This document shows, piece by piece, positions 9,233 through 17,983 of a stretch of DNA of 64,000 bases. Source of the stretch: JAICNG01 sp035249985. GTDB taxonomy: Bacteria; Gemmatimonadota; Gemmatimonadetes; Gemmatimonadales; Gemmatimonadaceae. The position numbers and the translations under genes were made by a program. Under the pieces are notes generated by a model. That model made no database searches and had not been told where the DNA came from. It worked only from the letters and a program-made list of their open reading frames with translations. How positions within the stretch are numbered: position 1 is the stretch's first letter; every line of letters starts with the position of its first letter. Where the stretch lies: the NCBI GenBank assembly GCA_035249985.1, contig DATFFP010000091.1, positions 10,277 through 74,276 of the forward strand. Direction: 5' to 3'.

Positions 9233-9330
9233 ACGGCAAAGAGAACCGAACTCAGACTACAGAATGCAGAGTTCAGATTGAAAGCTCTGAATTCTGAAGT
9301 CTGTATTGTGAATTCTGTCCTCTTTGCCGT
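9233..9330. repeat. Long imperfect inverted repeat between purL and purF
   Basis: 98-nt palindrome. The ends match exactly (ACGGCAAAGAG against CTCTTTGCCGT), and inside them both arms are made of diverged TCTGAATTCTGAA-type units (left arm read as its complement). It is much more AT-rich than the flanking genes. It fills most of the 129-nt gap. It could fold in the transcript between the two genes; there is no U-tract, so it is not a classical terminator. One of several palindromes of this style in the window. Confidence 0.8.
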
Positions 9331-9349
9331 ATAGACAATACGAGGAACC

Positions 9350-10732
9350 ATGTGCGGGATATTCGGCGTCCACGGTGTTCCTGAGGCCACGAACTGCGTT
9401 CATCTCGGCCTCTACTCGCTGCAGCACCGCGGACAGGAGTCGTCGGGCGTCGTCACCGTCGATGAGCACGGCACCGCGCGTGCGCTGCGTGCGATGGGCC
9501 TCGTGTCGGAAGGCATCGATGGCCGGTCGCTGAGCGAGCTTCCCGGCGATGTCGGGATCGGTCATACGCGCTACAGCACTGCCGGGACATCGACGATCGA
9601 GAACGCGCAGCCCGTTCTCGCGCGCTTTCGTGACGGTCACATCGCGCTCGCGCATAACGGCAATCTGGTGAACGCGACGGAGCTGCGCCGCGAGCTCGAG
9701 GATGTCGGGTCGATTTTCTCCTCCACGATGGATTCCGAGGTCCTCGTCCATCGCATTGCGAAGTCCCGGCGCGAGAAGCCCGAGGAACGGCTCGCGGATG
9801 CGCTTCAGGGGGTGGAAGGGGCGTTCTCCCTTCTCGTCATCATCGGCGACACGCTGATGGCGGCACGCGATCCGCGCGGCTGGCGCCCACTCGTGATCGG
9901 ACGCCTCGCCGACGGGTGGGTCGTGGCCTCGGAAACGTGCGCGCTGGACCTCGTCGGCGCGACCTTCGAGCGTGACGTCGAGCGCGGGGAGATCATCACG
10001 ATCGATCGCGACGGAATTCGATCGACCTTCCCATTCGAGGCGCACGACCCCCGGCGCTGCGTGTTCGAATACGTGTACTTCGCGCGGCCCGACAGCCGTA
10101 TTTGGGGTGGATCGGTCGATCGCGCGCGCCGCGAGCTGGGGCGCCAGCTCGCGCGCGAGCAGCCGGCGCCGAACGCCGATCTCGTGTTCGCCGTTCCCGA
10201 CTCCGCGAACTCCGCGGCGGTCGGCTACGCCGAAGAATCCGGGCTTCCCTTCGAGCTGGCGTTGATTCGGAATCACTACGTGGGGCGCACGTTCATTCAG
10301 CCATCGCAGGCAGGACGTGACGCCAAGGTGAAGGTGAAATACAACGCGGTCCGCGAGGTGCTGAACGGCAAGCGCGTGGTCATGGTCGATGATTCGATCG
10401 TTCGCGGAACGACCACACGCGGGTTGGTGGCACTGGTGAGGGCAGCGGGTGCGCGTGAGGTTCACATGCGGGTCAGCTCGCACCCCATCACCGGACCGTG
10501 TTACTATGGCATCGATACGCCGTCGCGTGAGGAGCTGATCGCCGCCAATCTCGGAGTCGAGGACATCGCCCGGCACATTGGCGTCGACTCGCTCGGATAC
10601 CTCTCCCTCGACGGGATGTTGGGCGCGGTCCCGGGTGGACCGGACGGATTCTGCCACGCATGCTTCTCCGGCGACTATCCCACTCCGCCCCCGGCGGACC
10701 CGAACAAGCTTCGATTCGGCTGCGGTTGCTGA
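9350..10732 (+). CDS. purF: Amidophosphoribosyltransferase
   Basis: First committed enzyme of purine synthesis: moves ammonia from glutamine to PRPP. Cys2 (MCGIFGV) is the N-terminal nucleophile with almost no propeptide. The PRPP-binding loop reads VVMVDDSIVRGTTTRG (about residues 344-359). Cysteines near the C-terminus (FCHACFSGDYP and the final GCGC) suggest the Bacillus-type [4Fe-4S] form. 460 aa. GAGGA precedes the ATG. Transcription from the upstream purine run would have to pass the inverted repeat at 9233-9330. Confidence 0.97.
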   Translation: MCGIFGVHGVPEATNCVHLGLYSLQHRGQESSGVVTVDEHGTARALRAMGLVSEGIDGRSLSELPGDVGIGHTRYSTAGTSTIENAQPVLARFRDGHIALAHNGNLVNATELRRELEDVGSIFSSTMDSEVLVHRIAKSRREKPEERLADALQGVEGAFSLLVIIGDTLMAARDPRGWRPLVIGRLADGWVVASETCALDLVGATFERDVERGEIITIDRDGIRSTFPFEAHDPRRCVFEYVYFARPDSRIWGGSVDRARRELGRQLAREQPAPNADLVFAVPDSANSAAVGYAEESGLPFELALIRNHYVGRTFIQPSQAGRDAKVKVKYNAVREVLNGKRVVMVDDSIVRGTTTRGLVALVRAAGAREVHMRVSSHPITGPCYYGIDTPSREELIAANLGVEDIARHIGVDSLGYLSLDGMLGAVPGGPDGFCHACFSGDYPTPPPADPNKLRFGCGC

Positions 10733-10742
10733 GGAGACTACC

Positions 10743-13418
10743 GTGACGCGGCTCGTCTACTTCTTCGGAAACGGGAAGGCCGACGGCACACGCGAGATGA
10801 AGCGTGTGCTTGGTGGGAAGGGCGCGAACCTCGCCGAGATGACGAACCTTGGCGTTCCGGTGCCGCCCGGATTCACGATCGCGTGCGAGGCATGCATCGC
10901 TTACCTGGGCGCGGGGACGTATCCGTCCTCGCTCCGCGACGAGGTCGCGAAGAGCCTCGCGCAGCTCGAGCAGTGCGCGGGAAAGCGCCTCGGCGATCCG
11001 ACCAATCCCCTTCTCGTCTCCGTGCGGTCGGGATCGCCGGTGTCGATGCCCGGCATGATGGAGACGATCCTCAATCTCGGGCTGAACGATCTCACTGTGC
11101 AGGGGCTCGCGCAGCAGAGTGGCAACGCTCGCTTCGCCTACGATTCGTATCGCCGCTTCCTGCAGATGTACGGAGACGTTGTCCTCGGCGTCTCGAGCCA
11201 CGACTTCGAGAGCCTGCTTCGCGGGAAGCGACTGCTCGAGGGGGTGAAGACCGATGCCGAGCTCAGCGAGGGGGTGCTTCGCAACCTCGTGGAGGAGTAC
11301 AAGGCGCTCGTTCGAACGCGAACCGGGGAAGGCTTTCCGATGGACCCGGTGCAGCAGCTGTGGGGCGCCATCGAAGCGGTGTGGAAGTCGTGGACGCTCA
11401 AGAAAGCCGTCGATTACCGGCGCGTGAATGACATACCCGAGACACTCGGGACGGCGGTGAACATCGTCGCCATGGTGTTCGGCAACATGGGCGACGATTC
11501 GGGCACCGGGGTGGCATTCACGCGCAATCCGTCCACCGGCGAGCGGAAGTTCTACGGCGAGTTTCTCGTCAACGCTCAGGGGGAGGATGTCGTCGCGGGC
11601 ATCCGCACGCCACTCGACATCGAGGACATGGCGCAGCGGCTTCCCGATGCCTATCGGGAGCTGATGGCAACGCAAGAGCGACTCGAGACGCACTTCCGCG
11701 AGATGCAGGACATCGAGTTCACGGTCGAGCGCGGGAAGCTCTACCTCCTCCAGACACGCACGGGAAAGCGTACCGCGGCCGCCGCAGTGCGCATCGCGAA
11801 CGACATGGTGAGCGAAGGGTTGATCGACAGCCGCGAAGCGGTGCTGCGCGTCGCTCCCCAGCAGCTCGATCAACTCCTGCATCCGACCATCGATCCCGGC
11901 GCGCGCGCGGAGCCGCTGTGCACCGGCCTCCCGGCGAGCCCCGGCGCTGCGAGTGGACGCGCGGTGTTCGACCCGGACGTGGCCGAGCAGCGCGCCGCGA
12001 GAGGAGAGCGCGTCATCCTCGTGCGAGACGAGACGACGCCGGAGGATTTTCACGGGATGGTTGCCGCGCGCGCCATTCTCACCACGCGCGGCGGGATGAC
12101 CAGTCACGCTGCGGTGGTGGCGCGTGGCATGGGCAAGTGCGCGATCGTCGGCGCCAAGGACGTTCACGTCGACCTCGAGCAGCGGTGCTTCGCCGTCGAC
12201 GGAACGACGGTGAACGAGGGAGACTGGATCACCCTGGACGGTGGAAGTGGACGCGTGTTCCAGGGCGACCTGCCGACCGTCCCGAGTGAAGTCGTGCGGG
12301 TGATGTCAGGGGCAATGGCGCCGCAGGACTCGGCGACATATGCGCCCTTCGCTCGGCTGCTCGGCTGGGCGGACGATGCGCGAACGCTGCGCGTGCGCGC
12401 GAACGCCGATACGCCGCAGGATGCGCGGACCGCCCGCGGGTTCGGCGCCGAGGGCATTGGCCTGTGCCGTACCGAGCACATGTTCTTCGAGGGGGATCGC
12501 ATTCACTCGATGCGCGAGATGATCGTCGCGCGTGACGAGGGCGGTCGACGGCGAGCGTTGGCGAAGCTGCTTCCGATGCAGCGTGCCGATTTCGAGGGGA
12601 TCTTCGAGGCGATGGCGGGCCTTCCAGTCACCATCCGCCTGCTCGACCCCCCGCTGCATGAGTTTCTTCCGCATGGCGGCGAGGAGTCGAAGCGCCTGGC
12701 GCGCATGCTCGGCATCACGCGCATGGAGCTCACGCGCATCGTCGAGTCCTTGCGCGAGTCGAACCCGATGCTTGGTCACCGGGGATGCCGCCTGGGCGTG
12801 AGCTATCCCGAGATCACCGAAATGCAGGCGCGCGCCATCTTCGAAGCCGCAGTACGGACGACGAAGCGCGGCATCGAGGTCTTCCCCGAGATCATGATTC
12901 CGCTCGTGGCAACCTCGAAGGAGTTCCTGCATCAGCGCGCTATCATCGACGAGGTGGCGCGCGGAATGTTCGGAGGAATCGGCGCCGAGATTCCCTACCT
13001 CGTCGGCACGATGATCGAGCTCCCTCGCGCGGCCCTGACCGCCGATGAGATCGCGGGCGGCCCCCAGGGAGCCGAGTTCTTCTCCTTTGGCACCAACGAC
13101 CTCACCCAGACGACCATGGGTCTGAGCCGCGACGACGCCGGTCGGTTTTTGCCGACCTATGTCGAGCGCGGGATCCTCGCCGACGACCCGTTCCAGGTGC
13201 TGGACGAGCGAGGCGTGGGACGGTTGATCCGGATCGCCGTCGACGATGGTCGCCGCGCACGCGCGAACCTCAAGGTGGGAATCTGTGGCGAGCACGGGGG
13301 CGAGCCCCGCTCCATCCGCTTCTGCCACGAGGCCGGGATGAACTACGTGTCGTGCTCCCCGTTCCGGGTTCCCATCGCGCGGCTCGCGGCGGGGCAGGCG
13401 GCGTTGGCCAGCGGTTGA
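10743..13418 (+). CDS. ppdK: Pyruvate, phosphate dikinase
   Basis: Interconverts pyruvate, ATP and phosphate with phosphoenolpyruvate, AMP and pyrophosphate. 891 aa from a GTG preceded by GGAGA. The frame is open upstream to 10578, but that part only reads the purF 3' end out of frame. Domains in order: N-terminal nucleotide-binding (YFFGNGKADG, GGKGANLAEM), central swivelling domain with the phospho-His in GGMTSHAAVVARG (about residue 460), and C-terminal PEP/pyruvate barrel ending with the catalytic Cys region NYVSCSPFRVPIARL. It begins 10 nt after purF. Confidence 0.96.
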   Translation: MTRLVYFFGNGKADGTREMKRVLGGKGANLAEMTNLGVPVPPGFTIACEACIAYLGAGTYPSSLRDEVAKSLAQLEQCAGKRLGDPTNPLLVSVRSGSPVSMPGMMETILNLGLNDLTVQGLAQQSGNARFAYDSYRRFLQMYGDVVLGVSSHDFESLLRGKRLLEGVKTDAELSEGVLRNLVEEYKALVRTRTGEGFPMDPVQQLWGAIEAVWKSWTLKKAVDYRRVNDIPETLGTAVNIVAMVFGNMGDDSGTGVAFTRNPSTGERKFYGEFLVNAQGEDVVAGIRTPLDIEDMAQRLPDAYRELMATQERLETHFREMQDIEFTVERGKLYLLQTRTGKRTAAAAVRIANDMVSEGLIDSREAVLRVAPQQLDQLLHPTIDPGARAEPLCTGLPASPGAASGRAVFDPDVAEQRAARGERVILVRDETTPEDFHGMVAARAILTTRGGMTSHAAVVARGMGKCAIVGAKDVHVDLEQRCFAVDGTTVNEGDWITLDGGSGRVFQGDLPTVPSEVVRVMSGAMAPQDSATYAPFARLLGWADDARTLRVRANADTPQDARTARGFGAEGIGLCRTEHMFFEGDRIHSMREMIVARDEGGRRRALAKLLPMQRADFEGIFEAMAGLPVTIRLLDPPLHEFLPHGGEESKRLARMLGITRMELTRIVESLRESNPMLGHRGCRLGVSYPEITEMQARAIFEAAVRTTKRGIEVFPEIMIPLVATSKEFLHQRAIIDEVARGMFGGIGAEIPYLVGTMIELPRAALTADEIAGGPQGAEFFSFGTNDLTQTTMGLSRDDAGRFLPTYVERGILADDPFQVLDERGVGRLIRIAVDDGRRARANLKVGICGEHGGEPRSIRFCHEAGMNYVSCSPFRVPIARLAAGQAALASG

Positions 13419-13422
13419 GCAG

Positions 13423-13484
13423 GCGCTGGAACAGCGCTGACAACCGAGCCGGCTGTGCGTTTCTAGCGCCGTTCCAGCGCTTTT
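13423..13484 (+). terminator. Hairpin terminator after ppdK, built from GCGCTGGAA units
   Basis: Arms 13423-13438 and 13465-13480 pair over 15 of 16 positions and are followed by TTTT on the plus strand, as expected for a rho-independent terminator of ppdK. Three more units of the same GCGCTGGAA kind continue to about 13505. The right arm contains the stop codon of the convergent phosphoesterase gene, so part of this element is coding on the other strand. Confidence 0.7.
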
Positions 13485-14275
13485 CCCAGCGCCCTTCCAG
13501 CGCTTTGCAGCTCTACCTCATGCACGTAATACAGCGTCGAGAGCCCGATCTTCCGAAGCACGGGTAACGAGACGTTGTAGACGGGCACCCCGCCGGCCGT
13601 CCGTCCCTCGAAGGCGCCGGTGTGTGCGTGGCCGTGAAAGACCACCGTCGCATCATAGCGATCGAGCGGTTCCGCCAGCCGGTCGCAGCCCAGGAAGGGA
13701 TAGATCACTTCGGGCTCACCCACGATCGTTCCGGCGATGGGCGCGTAATGCAGGACCGCGATGCGCACCGGTGTCGCAAGGCGCCGGAGCCCCATCTCGA
13801 GACGCTGCACTTCCTCCAGCGTGGCGTTGACGAAAGCCTTCGTCTCCGCCTCGCCGAACGACGTCAACGCCGCACGCCCGAATCCGCCCATGAAGCCCTT
13901 GGTCCCCACGAACCCGACATGCTCGTTGAGGTGAAACGGATCGCCAGAGAGCACGTGGATTCCGCGGTCGCGCAGGATGGCTTCCCCTTCGCTCGCCTGC
14001 CCCGACTCGTGATCGTGATTGCCGAGGACGACGGCGATCGGCGTTTTCACATCCGCGAGCTCGCCGACGACGGTCCGGAATTCCGCCGGCAGCCCTCGTC
14101 GCGTGAGGTCTCCACACAGAACCAGGACCTCGGCGTCGTCGTTCACTCGCGTGAGCTGATCGCGGAACGCTCCTCGATCTTCCTCCCCGCAGTGAATGTC
14201 GCCGACGGCCGCGATGCGCGCGACGCGATCCGACGTGCGGCGCTGCGGAATCTCAGAGATGGCTGACACGGGCAT
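13463..14275 (-). CDS. Calcineurin-type metallophosphoesterase
   Basis: 270-aa predicted cytoplasmic metallophosphoesterase. The metal-binding motifs are in family order: GDIHCG (Asp, His), GDLTRRG (Asp), GNHDHE (Asn, His), a His in VLHYAP, and HGHAHTG. The ATG at 14275 is chosen because sequence upstream is not conserved-looking and belongs to the preceding gene; this gives a 23-nt overlap. The last residues (AGRALGKALERR) are encoded by tandem GCGCTGGAA-like repeat units. Substrate unknown. Confidence 0.88.
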   Translation of the reverse strand: MPVSAISEIPQRRTSDRVARIAAVGDIHCGEEDRGAFRDQLTRVNDDAEVLVLCGDLTRRGLPAEFRTVVGELADVKTPIAVVLGNHDHESGQASEGEAILRDRGIHVLSGDPFHLNEHVGFVGTKGFMGGFGRAALTSFGEAETKAFVNATLEEVQRLEMGLRRLATPVRIAVLHYAPIAGTIVGEPEVIYPFLGCDRLAEPLDRYDATVVFHGHAHTGAFEGRTAGGVPVYNVSLPVLRKIGLSTLYYVHEVELQSAGRALGKALERR

Positions 14276-15173
14276 CGTACTCGTCCACAATCGGTGAGCG
14301 CTCCATCCACACATCGCTGGCGGCGATCGCACGGACGGCTGGATGAAGCTCGCGACGACGCACGCTCTCCTCGCGCTCGTCGCGAAATTCCCATTCATTG
14401 ACGTCGATGCTGAAGCTGAACCGGGAGATCAGTGTACCGCGCGTCACGCGCTCCCCCGTTCGCGGGCGGGTGGCTTCCTGCGACGCTCGACCGAGCAGCT
14501 CCTCGTGCACCCATCGAGGAATGGCGCCATCGATCTCCGGATACACATACAGGAAGATCTCGAGCTGTGCGAGCAGCAGAGGCCAGTGCTCGGCGACGCG
14601 CTCGAGCAGCCGTCCCCAGTTCATCGCGTGCCCAACGCAGGCGATGAGATGGACGATGTCGCCCATATCCTGCCGATGCCGCTCATGGATGAAGAGCCGG
14701 TGCCACAGGAGCTCTTCCGCCGGAGCCACGCGCACGGGCGTCGCGGCGAGAATCGCCGGACGGCTGTTGCGATACCAGCCCTCATCGATCAGCGCGAGCC
14801 CGTTCCCCATGCCGAAGATCAAATCGACGAACGGCTCTCCATCGATCGCCTTGGCGAGCCAGTGTGGTTGCTCGAGGCGCGTCGTGAAGCCAGCATTCCG
14901 AAGCACGCGCGCAGCCTCGATGGTGTGCTCCGGCTGCACGAAGACGTCCAGGTCCTTCGTGTCGCGGTAGATGCCGGTGTGCTCATAGATCGCGTAGGCA
15001 CCGGCGACGACGTACGGGACGCCGCCCTCGTTGAGCGCGCGGAGCGCTCGCTTGTAGACCTCACGCTCCGCTTCGGGAACCCAGAAGTCCCCGTGCGTGA
15101 CGGACTTCTTCTCTTCCTTGGTGAGGTTGTCCATCCGCGGGACGCGCGTGGCGCTCCCTCCGTCCTGCGCCAT
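14253..15173 (-). CDS. Nucleotidyltransferase-fold protein
   Basis: 306 aa from the ATG at 15173, preceded by AAGG at 8 nt; a TTG at 15209 is an alternative. The N-terminal domain reads VPYVVAGAYAIYEHTG, then KDLDVFV, which is the G-x-hydrophobic and D-x-D pattern of minimal nucleotidyltransferases. Related families include AbiEii-like and antitoxin-type transferases. No toxin or antitoxin partner is visible; the overlapping downstream gene encodes a phosphoesterase. The nucleotide and the target are unknown. Confidence 0.75.
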   Translation of the reverse strand: MAQDGGSATRVPRMDNLTKEEKKSVTHGDFWVPEAEREVYKRALRALNEGGVPYVVAGAYAIYEHTGIYRDTKDLDVFVQPEHTIEAARVLRNAGFTTRLEQPHWLAKAIDGEPFVDLIFGMGNGLALIDEGWYRNSRPAILAATPVRVAPAEELLWHRLFIHERHRQDMGDIVHLIACVGHAMNWGRLLERVAEHWPLLLAQLEIFLYVYPEIDGAIPRWVHEELLGRASQEATRPRTGERVTRGTLISRFSFSIDVNEWEFRDEREESVRRRELHPAVRAIAASDVWMERSPIVDEYDARVSHL

Positions 15174-15257
15174 CAGCGCCGCCTTGGAAAGAGATTCCTC
15201 GCGATTCAAAGCAAGGGTTGCGCCGTTAGCGAGGGCCTCGACGCCTCAACGGAAGCC

Positions 15258-15911
15258 TCAGTCATACGCGGCGCCTTCGTGAGGCGTGCCGGCCGAATCC
15301 ATCGCGTCCGCCACCAGCGCCTCGAGGTCGAGCTCATGCGACGGCGTCACTCGCGCCTTGAGGACGACCTGCATTTCCCTGAGCGCATGCTCGGCCTCGG
15401 CCGGATCCGTCGAGGCGACACAGTCCGATGGCACGACGAGCGTGTAGTCCCGCATGTACGCGTCGTTGGCGGTGAAGAGCACGCAGATGTTCGCCTGCAC
15501 TCCCGTCATGATCAGCGTGCGCGCGCCCAGGTAGTCGAGCAGGATATCGAGCTGTGTCGAGAAGAATCCGGAGTGCTTCGGCTTGAGGACGAAGTAGTCG
15601 TCCTTTTGCGGATGCAGAATCTCCGCGAGCGGCTGCCCCGGCACTCCGTCGTGCAGCACGTGGTCGAGCACCTGGTTCAGATCCGACTGCCATCGTCCGA
15701 AGTTGTCGTTCGCGTACACCGCGGGAATCCCGAGCTCCTTCGCCCGCCGCTTGAGCTCGGCGATGTTTCGAGCCATTGGCAGGGCGTGCTCCAGCAGCTG
15801 CTCCCCGTGGTCGAAGTCGAGCGCGTTGATGACATCGATGAGGATGAGCGCCACCGGCGACTTGTCCGGAGCGTTGCCGTGCAAATCAGGGTTTCGCGTC
15901 GCGTTCGTCAT
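15258..15911 (-). CDS. Isochorismatase-family cysteine hydrolase
   Basis: 217-aa hydrolase of the isochorismatase/nicotinamidase fold. The catalytic triad is visible: Asp26 in LIDVINALD, Lys110 in FVLKPKHSGF and Cys143 in ANICVLFTA. Members hydrolyse amides such as nicotinamide, ureidoacrylate or isochorismate; nothing here decides which. It starts at the ATGA overlapping the stop of the upstream small anchored protein, and is the last gene of that run. Confidence 0.9.
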   Translation of the reverse strand: MTNATRNPDLHGNAPDKSPVALILIDVINALDFDHGEQLLEHALPMARNIAELKRRAKELGIPAVYANDNFGRWQSDLNQVLDHVLHDGVPGQPLAEILHPQKDDYFVLKPKHSGFFSTQLDILLDYLGARTLIMTGVQANICVLFTANDAYMRDYTLVVPSDCVASTDPAEAEHALREMQVVLKARVTPSHELDLEALVADAMDSAGTPHEGAAYD

Positions 15912-16357
15912 CGCTCTACCTCGCGGCTCGCGCGCGGTGACGCGTCGATGGCGAGGACGTCCGCGGCGCGCACGACGGTCCACTCCCCTGACTCTCGAGC
16001 CAGAGATACCAGCGGCTCGGCGTTCGAACGCTCGCCCTTGATACGTGCACGTACGACGGTCGTGTCGCGCCCGCGCCTGGCGACCCTGCCCTCGACCTCC
16101 TGCAACTCGCCAATGCGCGCTCGGAACTCCGCGGATATTCGTCTCATCTCCGCGCTCGACGTCGCACGCTCGGCATCGCGGCTCAGCTTGTCGCGCGCCG
16201 CCCCGGTCTGCCCGAGCGCGAGTGCCCGAATGAATTCCTGCACCACGTTCTCGGGCGGCATCGCAAGGATCTCGTCGTCGCCGAGACCGAAAACCGCCCC
16301 CGCCACGAGGCCGAGCGAAAGCGCGACCAGGCCGACCGCCATCGCGAGATCCTTCAT
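15908..16357 (-). CDS. Small membrane-anchored protein of unknown function
   Basis: 149 aa with one N-terminal hydrophobic helix (about residues 4-26) and no lipobox. A charged domain follows, rich in Arg, Glu and Ala, probably exposed outside the membrane. The pattern VVQEFIRALALGQTGAARDKL, then a C-terminal beta-rich part ending near SGEWTVVRAADVL, resembles the general layout of DUF4878/lumazine-binding-like domains, but I do not recognise a specific family. Start overlaps the upstream DUF421 gene (ATGA). Confidence 0.6.
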   Translation of the reverse strand: MKDLAMAVGLVALSLGLVAGAVFGLGDDEILAMPPENVVQEFIRALALGQTGAARDKLSRDAERATSSAEMRRISAEFRARIGELQEVEGRVARRGRDTTVVRARIKGERSNAEPLVSLARESGEWTVVRAADVLAIDASPRASREVER

Positions 16358-16869
16358 CCCCGCCTCTGCATTCGCGTCCTCACCCACTCGGCGTCGTTCC
16401 GCTGGGCAGGTTTCGCCCAATCATGGAAGATGACCGCGAGAATCCCCTCCTCTTCGACCCGCGCCCTCTTGATCTCGGCCCATCGCGCGGCGGATATGCC
16501 GGCAAGCCGCAAGAGCGAGGCGATCTCCTTTCGATTCATTCGCTCGCGTCGCATGGCATCACGCCGTGGAATGCCGTTCTGGAGCACAACCGGAGGTTCC
16601 CCTTCGATGAGATTCCAGAGTCGCAGATCGAGCATGGCCGCGAGAGCGATGAGGATCTGGAGGGTCCCGAGCGTGCCCGCCGCGACGATGAGCTGCGCGA
16701 ACGGAACGGTCGCGAGCATGGCATCGTCGACGAGATCGCCCATCATGATGGCGAGAACGAACTGCATGCCGGTTGCCTCCGAGAGCAGGCGCTTACCGGA
16801 CACACGCAGGAGCACCAGCAGAAAGAGATAGGCAGCCACGGCACGGACAGCGATCGCGAGTACCGACAT
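16354..16869 (-). CDS. DUF421 (YetF-type) membrane protein, downstream copy
   Basis: 171 aa. Two to three N-terminal transmembrane helices (about residues 4-85) contain the family block LLRVSGKRLL. A soluble domain follows with GEPPVVLQNGIPRRDAMRRERM and a second DUF421 block (EIASLLRLAGI). It begins 1 nt after the stop of a paralogue (GAGCGG as ribosome site), so the two are translated together. The family (B. subtilis YetF/YkjA) has no firmly established function. Confidence 0.85.
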   Translation of the reverse strand: MSVLAIAVRAVAAYLFLLVLLRVSGKRLLSEATGMQFVLAIMMGDLVDDAMLATVPFAQLIVAAGTLGTLQILIALAAMLDLRLWNLIEGEPPVVLQNGIPRRDAMRRERMNRKEIASLLRLAGISAARWAEIKRARVEEEGILAVIFHDWAKPAQRNDAEWVRTRMQRRG

Positions 16870-16870
16870 G

Positions 16871-17458
16871 TTATTCCGCTCGGTCCAGCAGGTCCGGGCT
16901 ATCCGTGCGGTGCTCCGGCATCGGCTCCTCGTCGCCGCCCGTGTCCGCACGTTTCTGCTCCTCCATCGCCAGACCGACGTCCGCCTTCTGGACCGGCTCC
17001 GCCCAGTCCTGTCGAATCACGCTCAAGTGACCGTTGTATTCGATGACGGCGACCTTGACCTCGCGGAGGTCATCCACCCCGTGCAGTCGGAGCTCCGAGA
17101 GCACGTCCTTCTCGTTCATTCGCTCGGCGCGCATCCCGGGATAATGGAGCTGACCTTTCTCGAGCACGACCGTGGGTGACCCCTCGAGGAGATGACCGAA
17201 GCCGTGATCCCAGTAGGTCAGCCAGGAATTTCCGTAGTGCAACAGGGCGATGATGCCTATCGCGACGAAGCCGTGCGCCATGGACACGCTGCCATAGATG
17301 ATCTCATCGACGACCTCGCCAAGCATGAGGGCGACGAGGAAGTCGAAGGCGCTGAAGCTTCCGATCGTGCGTTTTCCGGAAAGGCGAATGACGGCGAGCA
17401 TCACGGCGTAGACCGCAACCGCGCGCGCCGCCGTCAGCGCCAGGTCCCTCGGGTCCAT
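16871..17458 (-). CDS. DUF421 (YetF-type) membrane protein, upstream copy
   Basis: 195 aa from an ATG preceded by GGAGAC. Transmembrane helices at about residues 6-85 with the block VIRLSGKRTIGSFSAFDF, then a soluble domain with GSPTVVLEKGQ and VLSELRLHGVDDL. A hydrophilic tail from about residue 165 is absent in the neighbouring copy. The frame is open upstream to 17791 but that stretch is ssrA and its terminator, so it is not coding. First gene of the run down to 15258. Confidence 0.86.
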   Translation of the reverse strand: MDPRDLALTAARAVAVYAVMLAVIRLSGKRTIGSFSAFDFLVALMLGEVVDEIIYGSVSMAHGFVAIGIIALLHYGNSWLTYWDHGFGHLLEGSPTVVLEKGQLHYPGMRAERMNEKDVLSELRLHGVDDLREVKVAVIEYNGHLSVIRQDWAEPVQKADVGLAMEEQKRADTGGDEEPMPEHRTDSPDLLDRAE

Positions 17459-17575
17459 GGATGTCTCCGTCCGGGTGTCGGCTAGCCAACGGGAATGGGT
17501 GTACCGCGTCGGTCGGGGGTGCAGGAAGTGTGCGAACCAGCGCAGCACCGGGATCGGCGCGGGCGAAGAGGATTC

Positions 17576-17612
17576 AAAAAAAAACGACGCCGGGTCGTTA
17601 GACCCGGCGTCG
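17576..17612 (-). terminator. Rho-independent terminator of ssrA
   Basis: On the minus strand a perfect 12-bp stem (17601-17612 with 17585-17596) and a 4-nt loop are followed by nine T residues (17584 down to 17576). It begins 11 nt after the mature 3' end of the tmRNA. This is the cleanest intrinsic terminator in the window. Confidence 0.93.
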
Positions 17613-17622
17613 CTTGTCTTGA

Positions 17623-17974
17623 TGGAGGCGCGGGGAATTGAACCCCGGTCCGAGAATGGATCCACCACAGCGTCTACGTGCGTAGTCTGCCATTGAATGT
17701 CTCCGAACGCTGGCCGGCAGACAGCCCACTTTCGGATAAGTCTCTCTTGATCTCGCTCGACGCCTGGAGACGCGACGTTAAGCCAGCCCAAATTTGCGAT
17801 ACCCGAAAGACGCCTTAGGCGAGCTTCTTACCGGGCAGGTGCATAACTAAAAGTTACGCAGCCAGAGCCATGTTAGAGTTGGCAGTTGTGAATCGTCCCG
17901 AGGGATTTACCAGGGCTCGAGGACCTGGGCACGCGGCCACGGCTTCACCGACCCCGTCGAAGCCAGTCGCCCCC
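17623..17974 (-). ncRNA. ssrA: Transfer-messenger RNA (tmRNA), tag ANSNMALAA
   Basis: 352-nt one-piece tmRNA for rescue of stalled ribosomes. The 5' end GGGGGCGACTGGCTTCGAC pairs with the 3' CGCCTCC over 7 bp (one G-U). The T-arm CGGGG-TTCAATT-CCCCG precedes the discriminator A at 17623. The next bases are TCA, so the CCA end is not encoded. The resume codon GCC (17881-17883) has the conserved A at -4. The encoded tag is ANSNMALAA, ending at TAA (17854-17856), with the usual protease-recognised ALAA end. Own promoter and terminator. Confidence 0.96.
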
Positions 17975-17983
17975 GTAGCAACA

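Noticed and set aside
13463..14398. Earlier start for the phosphoesterase at 14398
   Set aside because: The extra 41 codons lie inside the nucleotidyltransferase gene and look like an out-of-frame reading; the ATG at 14275 begins just before the first metal motif.
14343..16433. A 696-codon plus-strand open frame opposite the nucleotidyltransferase, isochorismatase and small anchored protein
   Set aside because: It is antisense to three genes with clear family motifs and 4-nt overlaps. Its translation is Arg/His/Val-rich with no domain, as expected from high GC content.
16871..17791. Long upstream extension of the DUF421 gene
   Set aside because: The extra region is the ssrA gene and its terminator; the membrane domain begins at the ATG at 17458, which has a good ribosome site.
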